DNA of 64,000 nucleotides from an uncultured Sphingobacteriaceae bacterium. GTDB lineage: Bacteria > Bacteroidota > Bacteroidia > Sphingobacteriales > Sphingobacteriaceae. The notes beneath the pieces were generated by a model. The model searched no databases. It worked only from the letters and a program-made list of their open reading frames with translations, and was not told the origin of the DNA. Location: positions 27,875-91,874 of the forward strand of contig CAMPKC010000013.1 in the NCBI GenBank assembly GCA_946887045.1, written 5' to 3'. Position numbers and translations under genes: made by a program. This document shows positions 17,301 to 27,094 of the stretch, piece after piece (position 1 is the stretch's first letter; every line of letters starts with the position of its first letter).

Positions 17301-18236
17301 ATGAAACGCATTTTAACCATAACTCTTAATCCTACCGTTGATAAAAGCACAGTTATTGACCAGCTGGTCCCTGAAAAAAAACTTCGGTGCGCTGAGCCAA
17401 AATTTGAGCCGGGAGGAGGTGGAATTAATGTGTCGCGGGCATTGCGGCGGTTAGATATTGATTCCACTGCCTTGTTTCCTTCCGGAGGAAGAACCGGGAA
17501 GTTATTGGAAGAATTATTAGATCAGGAAGGAGTAAGTCAGCATGCCGTTAGTGTTTCTGCTGAAACGCGTGAAAATTTTATAGTTGTAGCCAGTTCTACA
17601 AATCAACAATACCGGTTCGGAATGCCAGGATCAGAAATGCCTGATAACGAACAGGAGGGGTTTTTTAAAGAGTTTGAACGCTTAGATCCTTTTCCGGAGA
17701 TTATTGTAATTAGCGGAAGTTTGCCCCCTGGAATGTCAACGGAGATTTTAAAAAGAATCGTTCGAAAAGGAAAAGAAAAAAAAGCCATGTTAATTGTTGA
17801 CACTTCTGAAGAGGCTCTGCGGGAGGTGCTGACAGAGGGAATTTTCCTGGCCAAGCCAAACCTGGGAGAATTAGGTCGTTTAGTTGGTATTGAGACATTA
17901 GATAATGAATCTGCTGACGAAGCTGCCCAGCAGTTAATTAGAGAAGGGAAGGCTGAAGTAATTGTTGTTTCGCTGGGTGCTCAGGGAGCCTATTTAATTA
18001 CAGAAGATATAAAGGAATACATTCCTGCTCCAACGGTTAAGAAATTAAGCACAGTAGGTGCCGGCGATAGTATGGTGGCCGGAATGGTTTCTGTTCTGGC
18101 CCGCAATGGCAGTTATTCTGAAATGGTCCGAATGGGTGTGGCTTGTGGCTCTGCTGCCACGATGAACGCAGGAACGCAGCTATTTAAAAAAGAAGATGTT
18201 TTCCGGTTGTATAAATGGTTAATGTGTAAAAGATAG
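17301..18236 (+). CDS. pfkB: PfkB family sugar kinase, 6-phosphofructokinase II-like
   Basis: This 311-residue ribokinase-family kinase resembles E. coli Pfk-2 closely. Shared stretches are ITLNPTVDKSTVIDQLVPE, KLRCAEPKFEPGGGGINVSR, the pfkB signature and catalytic loop STVGAGDSMVAGM (Asp near residue 256), and VACGSAATMNAGTQLF. It should phosphorylate fructose 6-phosphate, though tagatose 6-phosphate or fructose 1-phosphate kinases are close relatives. It is a lone gene, bounded by terminator-like structures on both sides. Confidence 0.85.
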   Translation: MKRILTITLNPTVDKSTVIDQLVPEKKLRCAEPKFEPGGGGINVSRALRRLDIDSTALFPSGGRTGKLLEELLDQEGVSQHAVSVSAETRENFIVVASSTNQQYRFGMPGSEMPDNEQEGFFKEFERLDPFPEIIVISGSLPPGMSTEILKRIVRKGKEKKAMLIVDTSEEALREVLTEGIFLAKPNLGELGRLVGIETLDNESADEAAQQLIREGKAEVIVVSLGAQGAYLITEDIKEYIPAPTVKKLSTVGAGDSMVAGMVSVLARNGSYSEMVRMGVACGSAATMNAGTQLFKKEDVFRLYKWLMCKR

Positions 18237-18257
18237 TTTGTCTTTTACACATTAACC
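18217..18257. terminator. 17-bp perfect inverted repeat between convergent genes
   Basis: GGTTAATGTGTAAAAGA (18217-18233) and its exact reverse complement (18241-18257) flank a 7-nt loop. The left arm lies inside the last codons of pfkB, and the structure ends 8 bp before the stop of the convergent esterase gene. It lacks a clear T-tract, so it may act as a bidirectional terminator or 3' mRNA stabiliser. Confidence 0.65.
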
Positions 18258-18265
18258 GTTATTCC

Positions 18266-19180
18266 CTAAGGAATGAAATTGCCGGATTTTAACCAGTTTT
18301 CAACTCTTTCAGTCCATTTATCAGGAGTGGTCCTGTTGTTAACCCCAAAACCATGACCACCTTTGGGATAGATGTGCATTTCTGCCGGTACGCCGCATCT
18401 TAAAAGTGATTCATAGAATCTTAAACTATTTTCAACCTTCACTGTCCTATCATCGCCCGCATGGATAAGAATAGTAGGAGGCGTTTTTTCAGTAACCTGA
18501 GTGTTGTTAGAATAAAGGCTGGTAAGTTGGATTGATGGGTTTGAGCCGATCAAATTGTCGCGGGAACCTTTGTGCATTAACTCCTCCGTCAAGCTGATAA
18601 CAGGGTACATTAATATCATAAAGTCAGGACGCAAGTTTATTTTTTCTTTATTATCGATAACAGATTTATTAAAGTGTGTGCCAGCTGTTGAAGCCAGGTG
18701 CCCGCCTGCTGAAAAGCCGATAATTCCTACCTTCGCAGTATCAACACCCCATTCTTTGGCTCGCATTCTGACTGTTTTGATAGCTTGTTGAGCATCCTGT
18801 AAAGGGCCGATCGTTTTATCTGCCATAATTTTATCCGAGGGTAACCGGTATTTTAAAATAAATGCGGCTATCCCCATTTTATTAAATTCACGGGCTATAT
18901 CAGTTCCTTCATTCGTATAAGAGACGATTCCATATCCCCCACCCGGTATAATTACTATAGCAGTGCCGTTAGCTTTACCTGCCTCGGGAAGATGAATCTC
19001 TAAAGTGGGTTGAGTTACCTTGCTATATCTGATCTGGCCTGCATCATTAACATTTTTTACTTCCTGCTCAGAGTGTTTAATGGAATTTGGTACTTTTCCC
19101 TTGTAAAGAGGGATAACCGTTTGAGCATGAATGTTGATTGATGTAGCGAGTACTACCGCAAGACTAAGATATTTATACAT
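18266..19180 (-). CDS. Secreted alpha/beta hydrolase (acetyl xylan esterase/BD-FAE-like)
   Basis: The 304-residue protein has a signal peptide (MYKYLSLAVVLATSINIHAQ). The oxyanion segment VIIPGGGYGIVSYTNEG, nucleophile elbow GFSAGGHLAS, the acid in HAGDDRTVKVE and the catalytic His in GGHGFG give a complete triad. Relatives deacetylate xylan or hydrolyse other plant esters in the periplasm. The adjacent GH1-like gene on the same strand supports a role in carbohydrate breakdown. Confidence 0.85.
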   Translation of the reverse strand: MYKYLSLAVVLATSINIHAQTVIPLYKGKVPNSIKHSEQEVKNVNDAGQIRYSKVTQPTLEIHLPEAGKANGTAIVIIPGGGYGIVSYTNEGTDIAREFNKMGIAAFILKYRLPSDKIMADKTIGPLQDAQQAIKTVRMRAKEWGVDTAKVGIIGFSAGGHLASTAGTHFNKSVIDNKEKINLRPDFMILMYPVISLTEELMHKGSRDNLIGSNPSIQLTSLYSNNTQVTEKTPPTILIHAGDDRTVKVENSLRFYESLLRCGVPAEMHIYPKGGHGFGVNNRTTPDKWTERVENWLKSGNFIP

Positions 19181-19213
19181 GGCTAAAGCTTTTTTGCAAG
19201 ATACAAAAACAAC

Positions 19214-20440
19214 TTACTTGTAATAACCGGATTTGAAAGTTAAGACATAGCTTTCGTGCTCCAAGGCATCTTTCCACTGTTCTATAAGGTGCTTATAAGC
19301 TTCACCTACAGGTCTTATTTTTCTGTCTAAATCATACAAACCGAGCGAGTTTACATTACCAGCATCATTTCTAAGCGCAGAGTCCCAGTCAACTTGGTCA
19401 GTTAAGCTATACCATGTAAAGCCATAGATCGGAATCCCATCCCGTTTCAATCGGCGAACATTTGCCCATTGCGTCTGCAGCCATCTCAAAGCATTATTTT
19501 CAGAGATGTTCGTTTCTGTATGCATTACAGGTAACTTATATCTGCTGAAATATTGGTGAGTAATTACATAATATCCGAAAATTTCACCGGCGGCAGATGT
19601 GCTTCCATTTTCATGGACCATGTGTTCGTTGGTAATATAATAATCGTTACCCATAATGCAATTGCCCTTGATTATGTTGTTTTCAAACCAATGATATTCT
19701 TGTTTGCTCATTCCATTTTCGCGCAGGTACTCATACATACTAACACTGATGGGATATCCATAACTTAAGTCAAGCGATAGAAATCGTTTCTGATTCAGGA
19801 ATGCGGCTAAGGCGTCGCAATCCGGAGTTTCTGGATGGAAATATTCTGATGATTCGCTTTGAATAAAAGTTGCATTAGGTTGAACTTCTAAAATGGCGTT
19901 CATTGCAAGCACGTTGGCTTTGCAGAGATTTGTCAATGCCCTTACGAAGGATTTGTCGTCAGTTTTGCACTCGTTCCACCAGCCATATTGAGCAGAAAAC
20001 ATTGCTGCGACAAAAATTTCGTTAACCGGAGTATACATTTCTATATATGGAAACCTGGCTGCGAAGGCTTTTGCATACTCTGCGAAATGGGCTGGGAAAT
20101 CTTTATTTTGGAAGTCTCCGATCCAGTCGGGCACCCCGAAGTGGCATAAATCGACAATGGGTGTAATGCCGACTTCCTTCATGTAGTTAAATGTCTCGTC
20201 AACAAAAGTCCAGTCGTACTTCCCGGGGCCTATATGTGTTTTATGAAGCGGGGCTCCGTATCTCAAAAATTCAATACCCATCTCTCTTACGAGGTTGAAA
20301 TCGTCTTTCCAGTATTTGTAATGGCCGCACTTTTCCATCTCATCAACTCTTTTTCTGGTGCCATCAGGAAGTGTAATCATTGGATAGCTATTTTCTATCC
20401 CCGTCGCGAACATGAACTTATTTCTTCTCATTTCATCCAA
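19214..20440 (-). CDS. GH1-like glycoside hydrolase
   Basis: The 408-residue protein has a TIM-barrel glycosidase pattern. The acid/base motif YTPVNEIF (Glu141) and the nucleophile region MHTETNIS (Glu309) match family 1 beta-glycosidases. The WYSLTDQVDW and LGLYDLDRKIRPVGEAY stretches near the end are typical of GH1 barrels. It is shorter than usual GH1 enzymes (about 450) and has no signal peptide. The esterase gene lies 33 bp downstream, so the two may form an operon. The substrate is unknown. Confidence 0.75.
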   Translation of the reverse strand: MDEMRRNKFMFATGIENSYPMITLPDGTRKRVDEMEKCGHYKYWKDDFNLVREMGIEFLRYGAPLHKTHIGPGKYDWTFVDETFNYMKEVGITPIVDLCHFGVPDWIGDFQNKDFPAHFAEYAKAFAARFPYIEMYTPVNEIFVAAMFSAQYGWWNECKTDDKSFVRALTNLCKANVLAMNAILEVQPNATFIQSESSEYFHPETPDCDALAAFLNQKRFLSLDLSYGYPISVSMYEYLRENGMSKQEYHWFENNIIKGNCIMGNDYYITNEHMVHENGSTSAAGEIFGYYVITHQYFSRYKLPVMHTETNISENNALRWLQTQWANVRRLKRDGIPIYGFTWYSLTDQVDWDSALRNDAGNVNSLGLYDLDRKIRPVGEAYKHLIEQWKDALEHESYVLTFKSGYYK

Positions 20441-20797
20441 TAAATAACCTTACAACAATTTTTTTTGTCGCTTTGTTGGTTTTCATTTTTCGGTTCAAGA
20501 AATTTTTAGTCTTTTTTGTTTACTTTTTAAATGTGACGTGTTGATTTGTAACCATTTAAAGGGCGTGACATTTTCCTCTTTTATGAGATGAAAATAAGGT
20601 AACTCACGGATAGAGGGGTGTGTTATTCGTCCTGTTGAAATTTTTTCGGACTTGTTTTGGGGAAAATATGGAATTATTTGAGGTTTTTTTTTCCCGGTTT
20701 TGGTCGTGTTGTTTTTCGGAAAATGAGCAAACAGTGGACTTCTAATAGTGATTAGCCTTAACGTAACTTATGGTCTGAATATTGTTATCTGGATTAT
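20441..20797. other. 357-bp divergent intergenic region, T-rich
   Basis: This gap separates the GH1-like gene from a secreted-protein gene. It is rich in T runs on the plus strand (for example near 20455-20470 and 20686-20693) and contains no convincing ORF. No unambiguous TTTG/TAnnTTTG pair or long hairpin was found, although it must hold two outward promoters. Confidence 0.5.
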
Positions 20798-21301
20798 ATG
20801 GTAAGAAGAATTTTCATTTTGGTACTCCTATCAGTTTTTGCATTTTCGGCGAAGTCGCAAAATTTAAACTGGCACATAACTGCGCAAGCCGGAGCGGCGA
20901 ATTATCAATTCGAAAATTTTCGTGGAGCAGTCCTTGCCGGATTCCAGAATATGGACGGGCAGCAACTTTCCTTCGGACCAGTAGTGAAAGGTTATAATAT
21001 CAATACCGAACTCAAAACGGTTTTAGGCGGACGGATTTATTCACAAGCAGGGCTCTATAAAGGAGTTAGTATGTATTTACAGTGTGATGTTTTTGATGGT
21101 ACCAGATCCAGATCATTTTCATCTGTAAAATCTCCAATGCGTTTGGAAACCGGCGCCGGAATAACATATACCTATCGTGAAATAATTGGATTGAGTGCCG
21201 GCTATAATTTAGCAGAGCTAAATCCGCTAACAGGTGTTAGAAAAAATACCCCGGCCATTAAATTAATTTACTTAGTTCCTATTGGATACAGGGGTTGGTA
21301 A
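20798..21301 (+). CDS. Secreted protein of unknown function, possible small beta-barrel
   Basis: The 167-residue product has a signal peptide (MVRRIFILVLLSVFAFSAKSQ). Mature residues alternate polar and aromatic/hydrophobic positions (GGRIYSQAGLYKGVSMYLQ, GAGITYTYREIIGLSAGYN) and end in a Trp, as in small outer-membrane barrels of Bacteroidota. No named family is recognised. It is flanked by long gaps and looks monocistronic. Confidence 0.65.
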   Translation: MVRRIFILVLLSVFAFSAKSQNLNWHITAQAGAANYQFENFRGAVLAGFQNMDGQQLSFGPVVKGYNINTELKTVLGGRIYSQAGLYKGVSMYLQCDVFDGTRSRSFSSVKSPMRLETGAGITYTYREIIGLSAGYNLAELNPLTGVRKNTPAIKLIYLVPIGYRGW

Positions 21302-21445
21302 TATAAAAACGTTTCCCGCTCATCACACCTTCCTGTAAAACATAATCCTTCCGTATCGGAATGATCTGTAACCTTCAATCAGATCAAACAGCACAAAATT
21401 CATCCCGATAGTAAACTTTCTTAGCTAAAACATACTTTAGTGTTT

Positions 21446-22261
21446 ATGGAACAATTAAACACGAAGGTAAATAACACATCTGTTTCTTATCTGGCCAAAC
21501 AGTCTGCGAGCCCCGCTATAACAGTAATATTTATCCACGGATTTCCGTTCGATAAAACTATTTGGAAGGAACAACTGGAATCGCTGCCAGATGGGGCTAA
21601 TGGTATCGCTTATGATATTCGTGGCTTTGGTGAGAGTTCCTCCGATCACTCCTTTTTTAGTATTGATCTTTTTGCTAAAGATCTCATTAGTTTAATTGAA
21701 AGCCTTAATTTTAATAATTGTGTGTTATGTGGTATATCCATGGGTGGTTATATTGCCTTAAGAGCTTTTGAGCTGTCGCAGAAGAATATTAAGGGACTTG
21801 TTTTATGCGACACCAATTGTGTTGCTGATTCGAATGAGGTTAAAATGAAACGCTTTAACTCTATTGAGCAAATTACAGCTGGCGGGAAAAGCGATTTTAC
21901 AGAGGGTTTTGTTAAAAATGTTTTTGCTGAAGAAACATTGAGCGAGAAGCCGGCTATTGTTAATTTTCTTCGAGGGCTGATTATGAGAACCGAGGATAAA
22001 ACAATATGTTCTACCTTGTTGGCCTTAGCCTCCAGAACAGAAACTTGTAACTCACTTCCGCTTATTGAGATGCCCACTTTAATAATAAGAGGGAAGGATG
22101 ATAAGTTAATGTCTGAAGATCAAACTACTCAGTTAGTCGAAGGTATTAAACAAGCTGAGTTAAAAATTATTTCAGCATCCGGACATTTGCCAAACCTTGA
22201 GAATGCAGCCGAATTCAATAGATCTTTAAATATTTTCCTGAACAAACATTTCTTATCCTGA
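21446..22261 (+). CDS. Alpha/beta hydrolase
   Basis: This cytosolic hydrolase has the oxyanion segment IFIHGFPFDKTIWKEQL, the nucleophile elbow GISMGGY, the acid in IIRGKDDKLM and the catalytic His in ASGHLPNLE, a complete triad. The segment AYDIRGFGESS is typical of the 3-oxoadipate enol-lactonase/haloperoxidase-like branch; the substrate is unknown. A GTG at 21440 is in frame, but ATG at 21446 is preferred. The topoisomerase gene starts 15 bp after its stop. Confidence 0.8.
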   Translation: MEQLNTKVNNTSVSYLAKQSASPAITVIFIHGFPFDKTIWKEQLESLPDGANGIAYDIRGFGESSSDHSFFSIDLFAKDLISLIESLNFNNCVLCGISMGGYIALRAFELSQKNIKGLVLCDTNCVADSNEVKMKRFNSIEQITAGGKSDFTEGFVKNVFAEETLSEKPAIVNFLRGLIMRTEDKTICSTLLALASRTETCNSLPLIEMPTLIIRGKDDKLMSEDQTTQLVEGIKQAELKIISASGHLPNLENAAEFNRSLNIFLNKHFLS

Positions 22262-22276
22262 TTGTTTTATTTGAGC

Positions 22277-23347
22277 ATGAGTGAAACGGAGATCCTGCTC
22301 GAAGAAAATAAACTGATTTATGTTAGCGATTCAAGTCCGGGTATAACGAGAGTCGTTGTTAAAGGTACTTTCGCATACATAAACCATAAGGGAGAGAAAC
22401 TTACTGATTCTAAGACCCTCGAGCGCATTAAGAAACTGGTTCTTCCTCCTGCGTGGCAAAACGTATGGATAGCGCCGCGGCATAATGCTCATTTACAAGC
22501 GACGGGAATTGATCAAGCCGGACGAAAGCAGTATCGTTACCACCACGACTGGGCAAAGTCCAGAAACGAGAATAAGTTCTACAGGCTTTTAGAATTTGGC
22601 AAGAAGTTACCAGAGTTCAGGCGAAACCTTCAAAAAGATCTGCGAAGGCGGGAAATGGATGAGCGGAAAGTACTTGCAATATCGATAAGTCTGATGGAAA
22701 AAACCCTTATCAGAATAGGAAATGAATCATATAAGCAGTTATATGGTTCGTATGGTTTAAGTACGCTGAGGGATAAGCATATTAAAATTGAAGGCAATTC
22801 AATGAAATTATCCTTTAAAGGCAAAAAGGGAGTGATGCATGATATTGACCTTAACGACCGGACTCTTGCAAGATTGGTAAAAAAATGTCGCGATATACCC
22901 GGTCAGGAGCTCTTCCAATACTATACACCAGGCGGCGATAAAAAGTCTATCGATTCGGGGATGATTAATCGCTATATAAAGGAAATAACAAACTGCGATT
23001 TTACAGCCAAAGACTTCAGAACCTGGTTTGGCACATTGGAAGCCTTAAGAATTTACTCACAATATGAGTTCACAGATTTAGAGTCTAAACGAAAAAAGAT
23101 TACCGTTGCCATGCTTGATGAGGTGTCATCAAGGCTCGGAAACACCAGAACTGTTTGTAAAAAGTATTATGTGTTTCCTCCCTTGATAGAATCATTTGAG
23201 GGCGGCACTCTCTATCCTTATTTGAAAAAAGTTAAAAATATTCTTCCTGTTGCCGCAGATACGCGTTTAACAATTGATGAAAAGGTATTGTTAAGTTATC
23301 TGAAAAACGAACGAAAGAAGAAGGAACAACGAACTACAAAAGCATAA
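22277..23347 (+). CDS. DNA topoisomerase IB (poxvirus type)
   Basis: The 356-residue enzyme matches the small bacterial/poxvirus type IB topoisomerases. The N-terminal KLVLPPAWQNVWIAP and HLQATGIDQAGRKQYRYH segments are characteristic. The catalytic domain holds RIGNESYKQLYGSYGLSTLR, FRTWFGTLEAL, and the active-site tyrosine region VCKKYYVFPP (about residues 297-298). It relaxes supercoils through a 3'-phosphotyrosyl intermediate. A TTG at 22262 would add five residues, but ATG at 22277 fits better. Its 3' end overlaps the convergent transporter gene by 14 bp. Confidence 0.9.
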   Translation: MSETEILLEENKLIYVSDSSPGITRVVVKGTFAYINHKGEKLTDSKTLERIKKLVLPPAWQNVWIAPRHNAHLQATGIDQAGRKQYRYHHDWAKSRNENKFYRLLEFGKKLPEFRRNLQKDLRRREMDERKVLAISISLMEKTLIRIGNESYKQLYGSYGLSTLRDKHIKIEGNSMKLSFKGKKGVMHDIDLNDRTLARLVKKCRDIPGQELFQYYTPGGDKKSIDSGMINRYIKEITNCDFTAKDFRTWFGTLEALRIYSQYEFTDLESKRKKITVAMLDEVSSRLGNTRTVCKKYYVFPPLIESFEGGTLYPYLKKVKNILPVAADTRLTIDEKVLLSYLKNERKKKEQRTTKA

Positions 23348-24086
23348 ATAAGGCTGCAAAAATCGTCATGACAATGATAAACCACCGATAGTTTTCTTCA
23401 CGAATTCTTTTGATGATTTGTATTCCTAAAAAAGCACCCAGAAGAATTACCGGAGTTGTTGCCAATGCGAGTAAACCAGTGTTTAATGTTATCGTATGCC
23501 AGATAAACACGTGAAAGGGGACTTTCGCCCAGTTTATTACCAGGAAAAACCAGGCAGTGGTTCCGATATATACATTTTTGGGTAAGCGTGCGGCAAGCAG
23601 ATATACAGCCATTACACTTCCTGCTAAATTTCCCACCATGGAAGTGAATCCACCTGCGATACCTGTTGAGACAGAGAACCAGCCTGTTTTTGGAATATCA
23701 TCCTTGTGCCCCTTTTTTAGCCATATCATTAAGGGGATACTGATGAAAATTGTCATGGCCATAATGATTTTAAATATCTTATCGTCAATATAAGCTCCTA
23801 TAAAAGTTCCAGCGATAATGCCCACTGCAGCCCAGGGGAATAAAAGTTTAAGATGTTTCCATGATGCATGCCGGTGATAATACCAAACAGCAAATGCGTC
23901 AGCAATGATTAGCATCGGAAGAATGATTCCACTTGAACTTTGCCCGCCATAAACTAAAGCAAGCAGGGGTGCGGATAACATTCCTGCTCCCTGGATACCG
24001 GTTTTTGACATTCCCGTAAGGAGGGCAACCGATCCGATTATGAAAATTTCGTAAGTACTTAAGGTGTATGAAAAAAGTTCTATCAA
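23334..24086 (-). CDS. Sulfite exporter TauE/SafE family protein
   Basis: The 250-residue membrane protein has about eight helices in two repeats. GMSKTGIQGAGMLSAPLLAL and GFTSMVGNLAGSVMAVYLLA are the paired TauE/SafE signatures. Members move sulfonates, sulfite or organic acids; no neighbour indicates the substrate. Its stop codon lies inside the topoisomerase gene on the other strand. Confidence 0.85.
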   Translation of the reverse strand: MIELFSYTLSTYEIFIIGSVALLTGMSKTGIQGAGMLSAPLLALVYGGQSSSGIILPMLIIADAFAVWYYHRHASWKHLKLLFPWAAVGIIAGTFIGAYIDDKIFKIIMAMTIFISIPLMIWLKKGHKDDIPKTGWFSVSTGIAGGFTSMVGNLAGSVMAVYLLAARLPKNVYIGTTAWFFLVINWAKVPFHVFIWHTITLNTGLLALATTPVILLGAFLGIQIIKRIREENYRWFIIVMTIFAALFMLL

Positions 24087-24145
24087 GATGCTGCGAAAAT
24101 ACAGATTGCTATCCTTATTCAGAAAAAAGGAATGCTGTCCGCTCT

Positions 24146-24847
24146 TTATCCGTGATATGTGTTCTTTAACGCTTCCCTTGAGGTTTTTTTGGGGAATTTT
24201 TTTGTGTCTTTTAAGATCTTATTTTTTCCAGCTATCAGAACCGTCGATAGTAATCCTGCTATAAGTAACCCAGTGTCTTCGGAAATTCCCAGCGTAAGCG
24301 CAGCTGTAAATCCAATAAAAGACCAGAGCAGCGGGATAGCTAAAACCGTGGGAGGGATCCTTTTATCTGCGAAAAGTAAAATGCCAAAAGTGAAAATTGT
24401 TGTAGGGCAAGGCAATCCGAATGTTGGTGTGGTCGGGTAAATATGCCCTGTAAAATAAGATAGAACCGGGTAAACAATTACAGCATAGGTGATTAAAATT
24501 GATCCGGTTATTCCATAGATATTTGCTTGGAACTTGAAGGAAAGTAAATTCTTTAAAATTCCCGTGTACAAAAAGATCTGTCCTTGTATTATAAATGCCA
24601 GGCCAAATAAGTAAGCAGCTTTATTAATTGCGCTAAAATAAATAAGGTGATAAACAGCTCCCATCCATAGCCAAAAAAATGCAAGAATAAAACTGATTAT
24701 TTTATCAGCAGCCGGATTTTTTTTGAGTGACAGAAAGATTGCCAGAAAAGCGGAGCCATAGAAAAACAACTGTAGTGGCCAAACCGCAGTATTGTAAAGC
24801 TTAAATACATTTAGAAACTGTTCGGTGGTGAACGGAACGGCCATCAT
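24146..24847 (-). CDS. DUF6064-like integral membrane protein
   Basis: This 233-residue protein has about seven membrane helices. The opening VPFTTEQFLNVFKLYNTAVWP and the middle YPTTPTFGLPCPTTIFTFG, with a proline/cysteine-rich loop, match the DUF6064 pattern as I remember it. The function is unknown. A second Met one codon in is an equally good start. It lies 59 bp upstream of the TauE-like gene on the same strand and may be co-transcribed. Confidence 0.65.
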   Translation of the reverse strand: MMAVPFTTEQFLNVFKLYNTAVWPLQLFFYGSAFLAIFLSLKKNPAADKIISFILAFFWLWMGAVYHLIYFSAINKAAYLFGLAFIIQGQIFLYTGILKNLLSFKFQANIYGITGSILITYAVIVYPVLSYFTGHIYPTTPTFGLPCPTTIFTFGILLFADKRIPPTVLAIPLLWSFIGFTAALTLGISEDTGLLIAGLLSTVLIAGKNKILKDTKKFPKKTSREALKNTYHG

Positions 24848-24952
24848 TATTCTTAATCTGGACTAAGAACAATGATATCATAATTTGAAAAGTATTTAGC
24901 TGATAAATATCAGGTGTTCGGTTGCTTAAAGTTGAGAACTCTCCGGAAATGA

Positions 24953-26809
24953 CTATTCAATCGCTTTTCCTTTCATCGCCTGTCCAATGGCCTGATCCAT
25001 TAAACGCTCAGCAAAGGGGCGGGTGAACTCATTTAATTCGTCGATCTTTTTGTGGATCAAATCTTTGTCGCCTGAGGTTAAAGCTTCTTTAAGCGCCTGG
25101 ATGAATTGTTGAGTTTTACTTATTTCCTCGATCGAGAAGTATTGTTTGTTTTTTTCGATGAATCTTTCAGCTGTATATACCATTTGCTCGCCTTCTGTAC
25201 GGGCTTCAATTATCATACGCTGTGTTACATCTTCTTTGGCGTGTGTAATAGAATCAAATAGCATTTTTTCAACTTCCTGATCGGTTAAGCCATAAGTTGG
25301 CTTAATATCAACTTCCTGTTTAACCCCAGATCGTAATTCGACAGCCTGGATTCTTAAGATACCATCAGCATTTAGCAGAAAATTAATGTCGACTTTCGGA
25401 AAGCCGGCAGGCATAGCAGGAATTCCCTTTAAATCAAATTCCGCTAGTTTCCGGTTTTCTTTTACAAGATCACGTTCGCCCTGATAGACAGAAATTTTCA
25501 TGTTAACCTGCCCGTCTATCGATGTGGTGTATTGTCTTCCGGCCTTTGTTGGTACCTTAGAATTCCGCGGAATAATTACATCCATTAGTCCACCCATTGT
25601 TTCAATGCCGAGTGAAAGGGGCGTTACATCAAGCAAAAGAATGTCTTTTCGGTTACCGGCTAAAATATCAGCCTGAATACCTGCGCCGAGGGCAACCACT
25701 TCATCCGGATTTATGGTGTCGTGAACAGGTTTCTGAAAGAATTCAGAAATGGATTTTTTAACAAATGGAGTACGCGTCGAACCGCCCACCATTATTACCT
25801 CATTTATATCAGAAATAGTAAGTCCTGCATCCGAAAGCGCATGTTTACACGCCTGAATGGTTTCCTCTACTTTGGGTGCGATTAATTCTTCGAAGGTTTG
25901 ACGGGTGATAGCACAAGGAATATCGCCCACTTCGCCAGTATAAATATTTTGTGTACTTAACGCTTTTTTAGCTTCTTCCGCTTTTAAACGAAGACCCTGA
26001 GTGAGCTCCGAATTTGAGGTTACTTCATTAGGGTTTAGTTTGTTCTGCTCAATCCAGTAATTTACAATTGCACGGTCAAAATCATCGCCGCCGAGAAACG
26101 TGTTTCCATGGGTAGATAAAACTTCAAAAATGCCGTTTTGGATTTTTAATATGGATACATCAAATGTGCCTCCGCCTAAATCATAAACAGCAATAGTCTT
26201 TTCCTCATCGGGATGTAAGCCGATGCCATATGCAAGACTGGCCGCTGTGGGCTCATTTACAATTCGTAACACATCTAAACCAGCGAGCTTTCCTGCATCG
26301 CGGGTGGCTTGCCGCTGACTGTCGTTAAAATATGCCGGAACAGTGATCACGGCGCGGTTTACCGGTGTTTTAAGCGCATGTTCTGCCCGGTCTTTCAACT
26401 CTTTAAGGATCATGGCCGAAAGCTCGATCGGTGTATAAAAGCGATCGCCAACCTTGATTTTTACAAGGCTTTCTGTGTTGTCGTCAATTACTTTATAGGA
26501 GAAGAAATCCTTATAATTTTCGATATCATGATAAGAGCGACCTAATAAACGTTTTACCGAAAAAATGGTATTTTGAGGGTCTGTAATTAAAAACTGACGG
26601 GCTTCATTTCCAACTACCACGCTACCATCCTTATTGAAATGCACAATAGAAGGCACAAGAACACCTTTGCCAGTGTCATTTATAACCTGAGGAGTACCTT
26701 CAGGATTTATAAATGCAACAAGGCTGTTTGTTGTACCCAAATCAATACCTACAATAATATCTTCTTTTTGAATAGAACCGGTGGTGATGTTAATTGAAAC
26801 TTTTGCCAT
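24953..26809 (-). CDS. hscA: HscA-type Hsp70 chaperone for Fe-S cluster assembly
   Basis: This 618-residue Hsp70 has the nucleotide-binding motifs [49 protein letters not shown] and [12 protein letters not shown], plus the substrate domain [17 protein letters not shown]. The tail [20 protein letters not shown] and the absence of a DnaK-like acidic C-terminus point to HscA rather than DnaK. HscA with HscB helps transfer Fe-S clusters from the scaffold. No isc/hscB gene is adjacent, so it is an orphan locus here. Confidence 0.85.
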   Translation of the reverse strand: MAKVSINITTGSIQKEDIIVGIDLGTTNSLVAFINPEGTPQVINDTGKGVLVPSIVHFNKDGSVVVGNEARQFLITDPQNTIFSVKRLLGRSYHDIENYKDFFSYKVIDDNTESLVKIKVGDRFYTPIELSAMILKELKDRAEHALKTPVNRAVITVPAYFNDSQRQATRDAGKLAGLDVLRIVNEPTAASLAYGIGLHPDEEKTIAVYDLGGGTFDVSILKIQNGIFEVLSTHGNTFLGGDDFDRAIVNYWIEQNKLNPNEVTSNSELTQGLRLKAEEAKKALSTQNIYTGEVGDIPCAITRQTFEELIAPKVEETIQACKHALSDAGLTISDINEVIMVGGSTRTPFVKKSISEFFQKPVHDTINPDEVVALGAGIQADILAGNRKDILLLDVTPLSLGIETMGGLMDVIIPRNSKVPTKAGRQYTTSIDGQVNMKISVYQGERDLVKENRKLAEFDLKGIPAMPAGFPKVDINFLLNADGILRIQAVELRSGVKQEVDIKPTYGLTDQEVEKMLFDSITHAKEDVTQRMIIEARTEGEQMVYTAERFIEKNKQYFSIEEISKTQQFIQALKEALTSGDKDLIHKKIDELNEFTRPFAERLMDQAIGQAMKGKAIE

Positions 26810-27030
26810 GTTTTAAATTTGGCGCAATTTACTTAGTTTAAGATGATAAATAAATTAATGATTCGGATATAACGGCCCCATGACAATCGTTATCAGAATG
26901 TAAATTTAATATTTCACTAATTGAGAAAATTGTAAAGCTGCGGGATATCTCGAAAGGTCTTTTGTGAGATTGGTAAAAAAACGAAGCTAAATTTTAATAG
27001 TTGCAAAAATTATGATTTTGCTTTAAAAAA

Positions 27031-27062
27031 CTTGTAATGTTTGATGGATGGCTTTACCTTTG
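27031..27062 (+). promoter_or_regulatory. Promoter of the tRNA-like RNA
   Basis: CTTG (27031-27034) and TACCTTTG (27055-27062) are separated by 20 bp, an excellent match to the Bacteroidota TTTG-N19-TAnnTTTG pattern. The predicted start site (about 27069) is roughly 25 nt before the tRNA-like sequence. Confidence 0.6.
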
Positions 27063-27094
27063 TGTTATCGATTCGTTAAAAAATCGCTTCAAAC

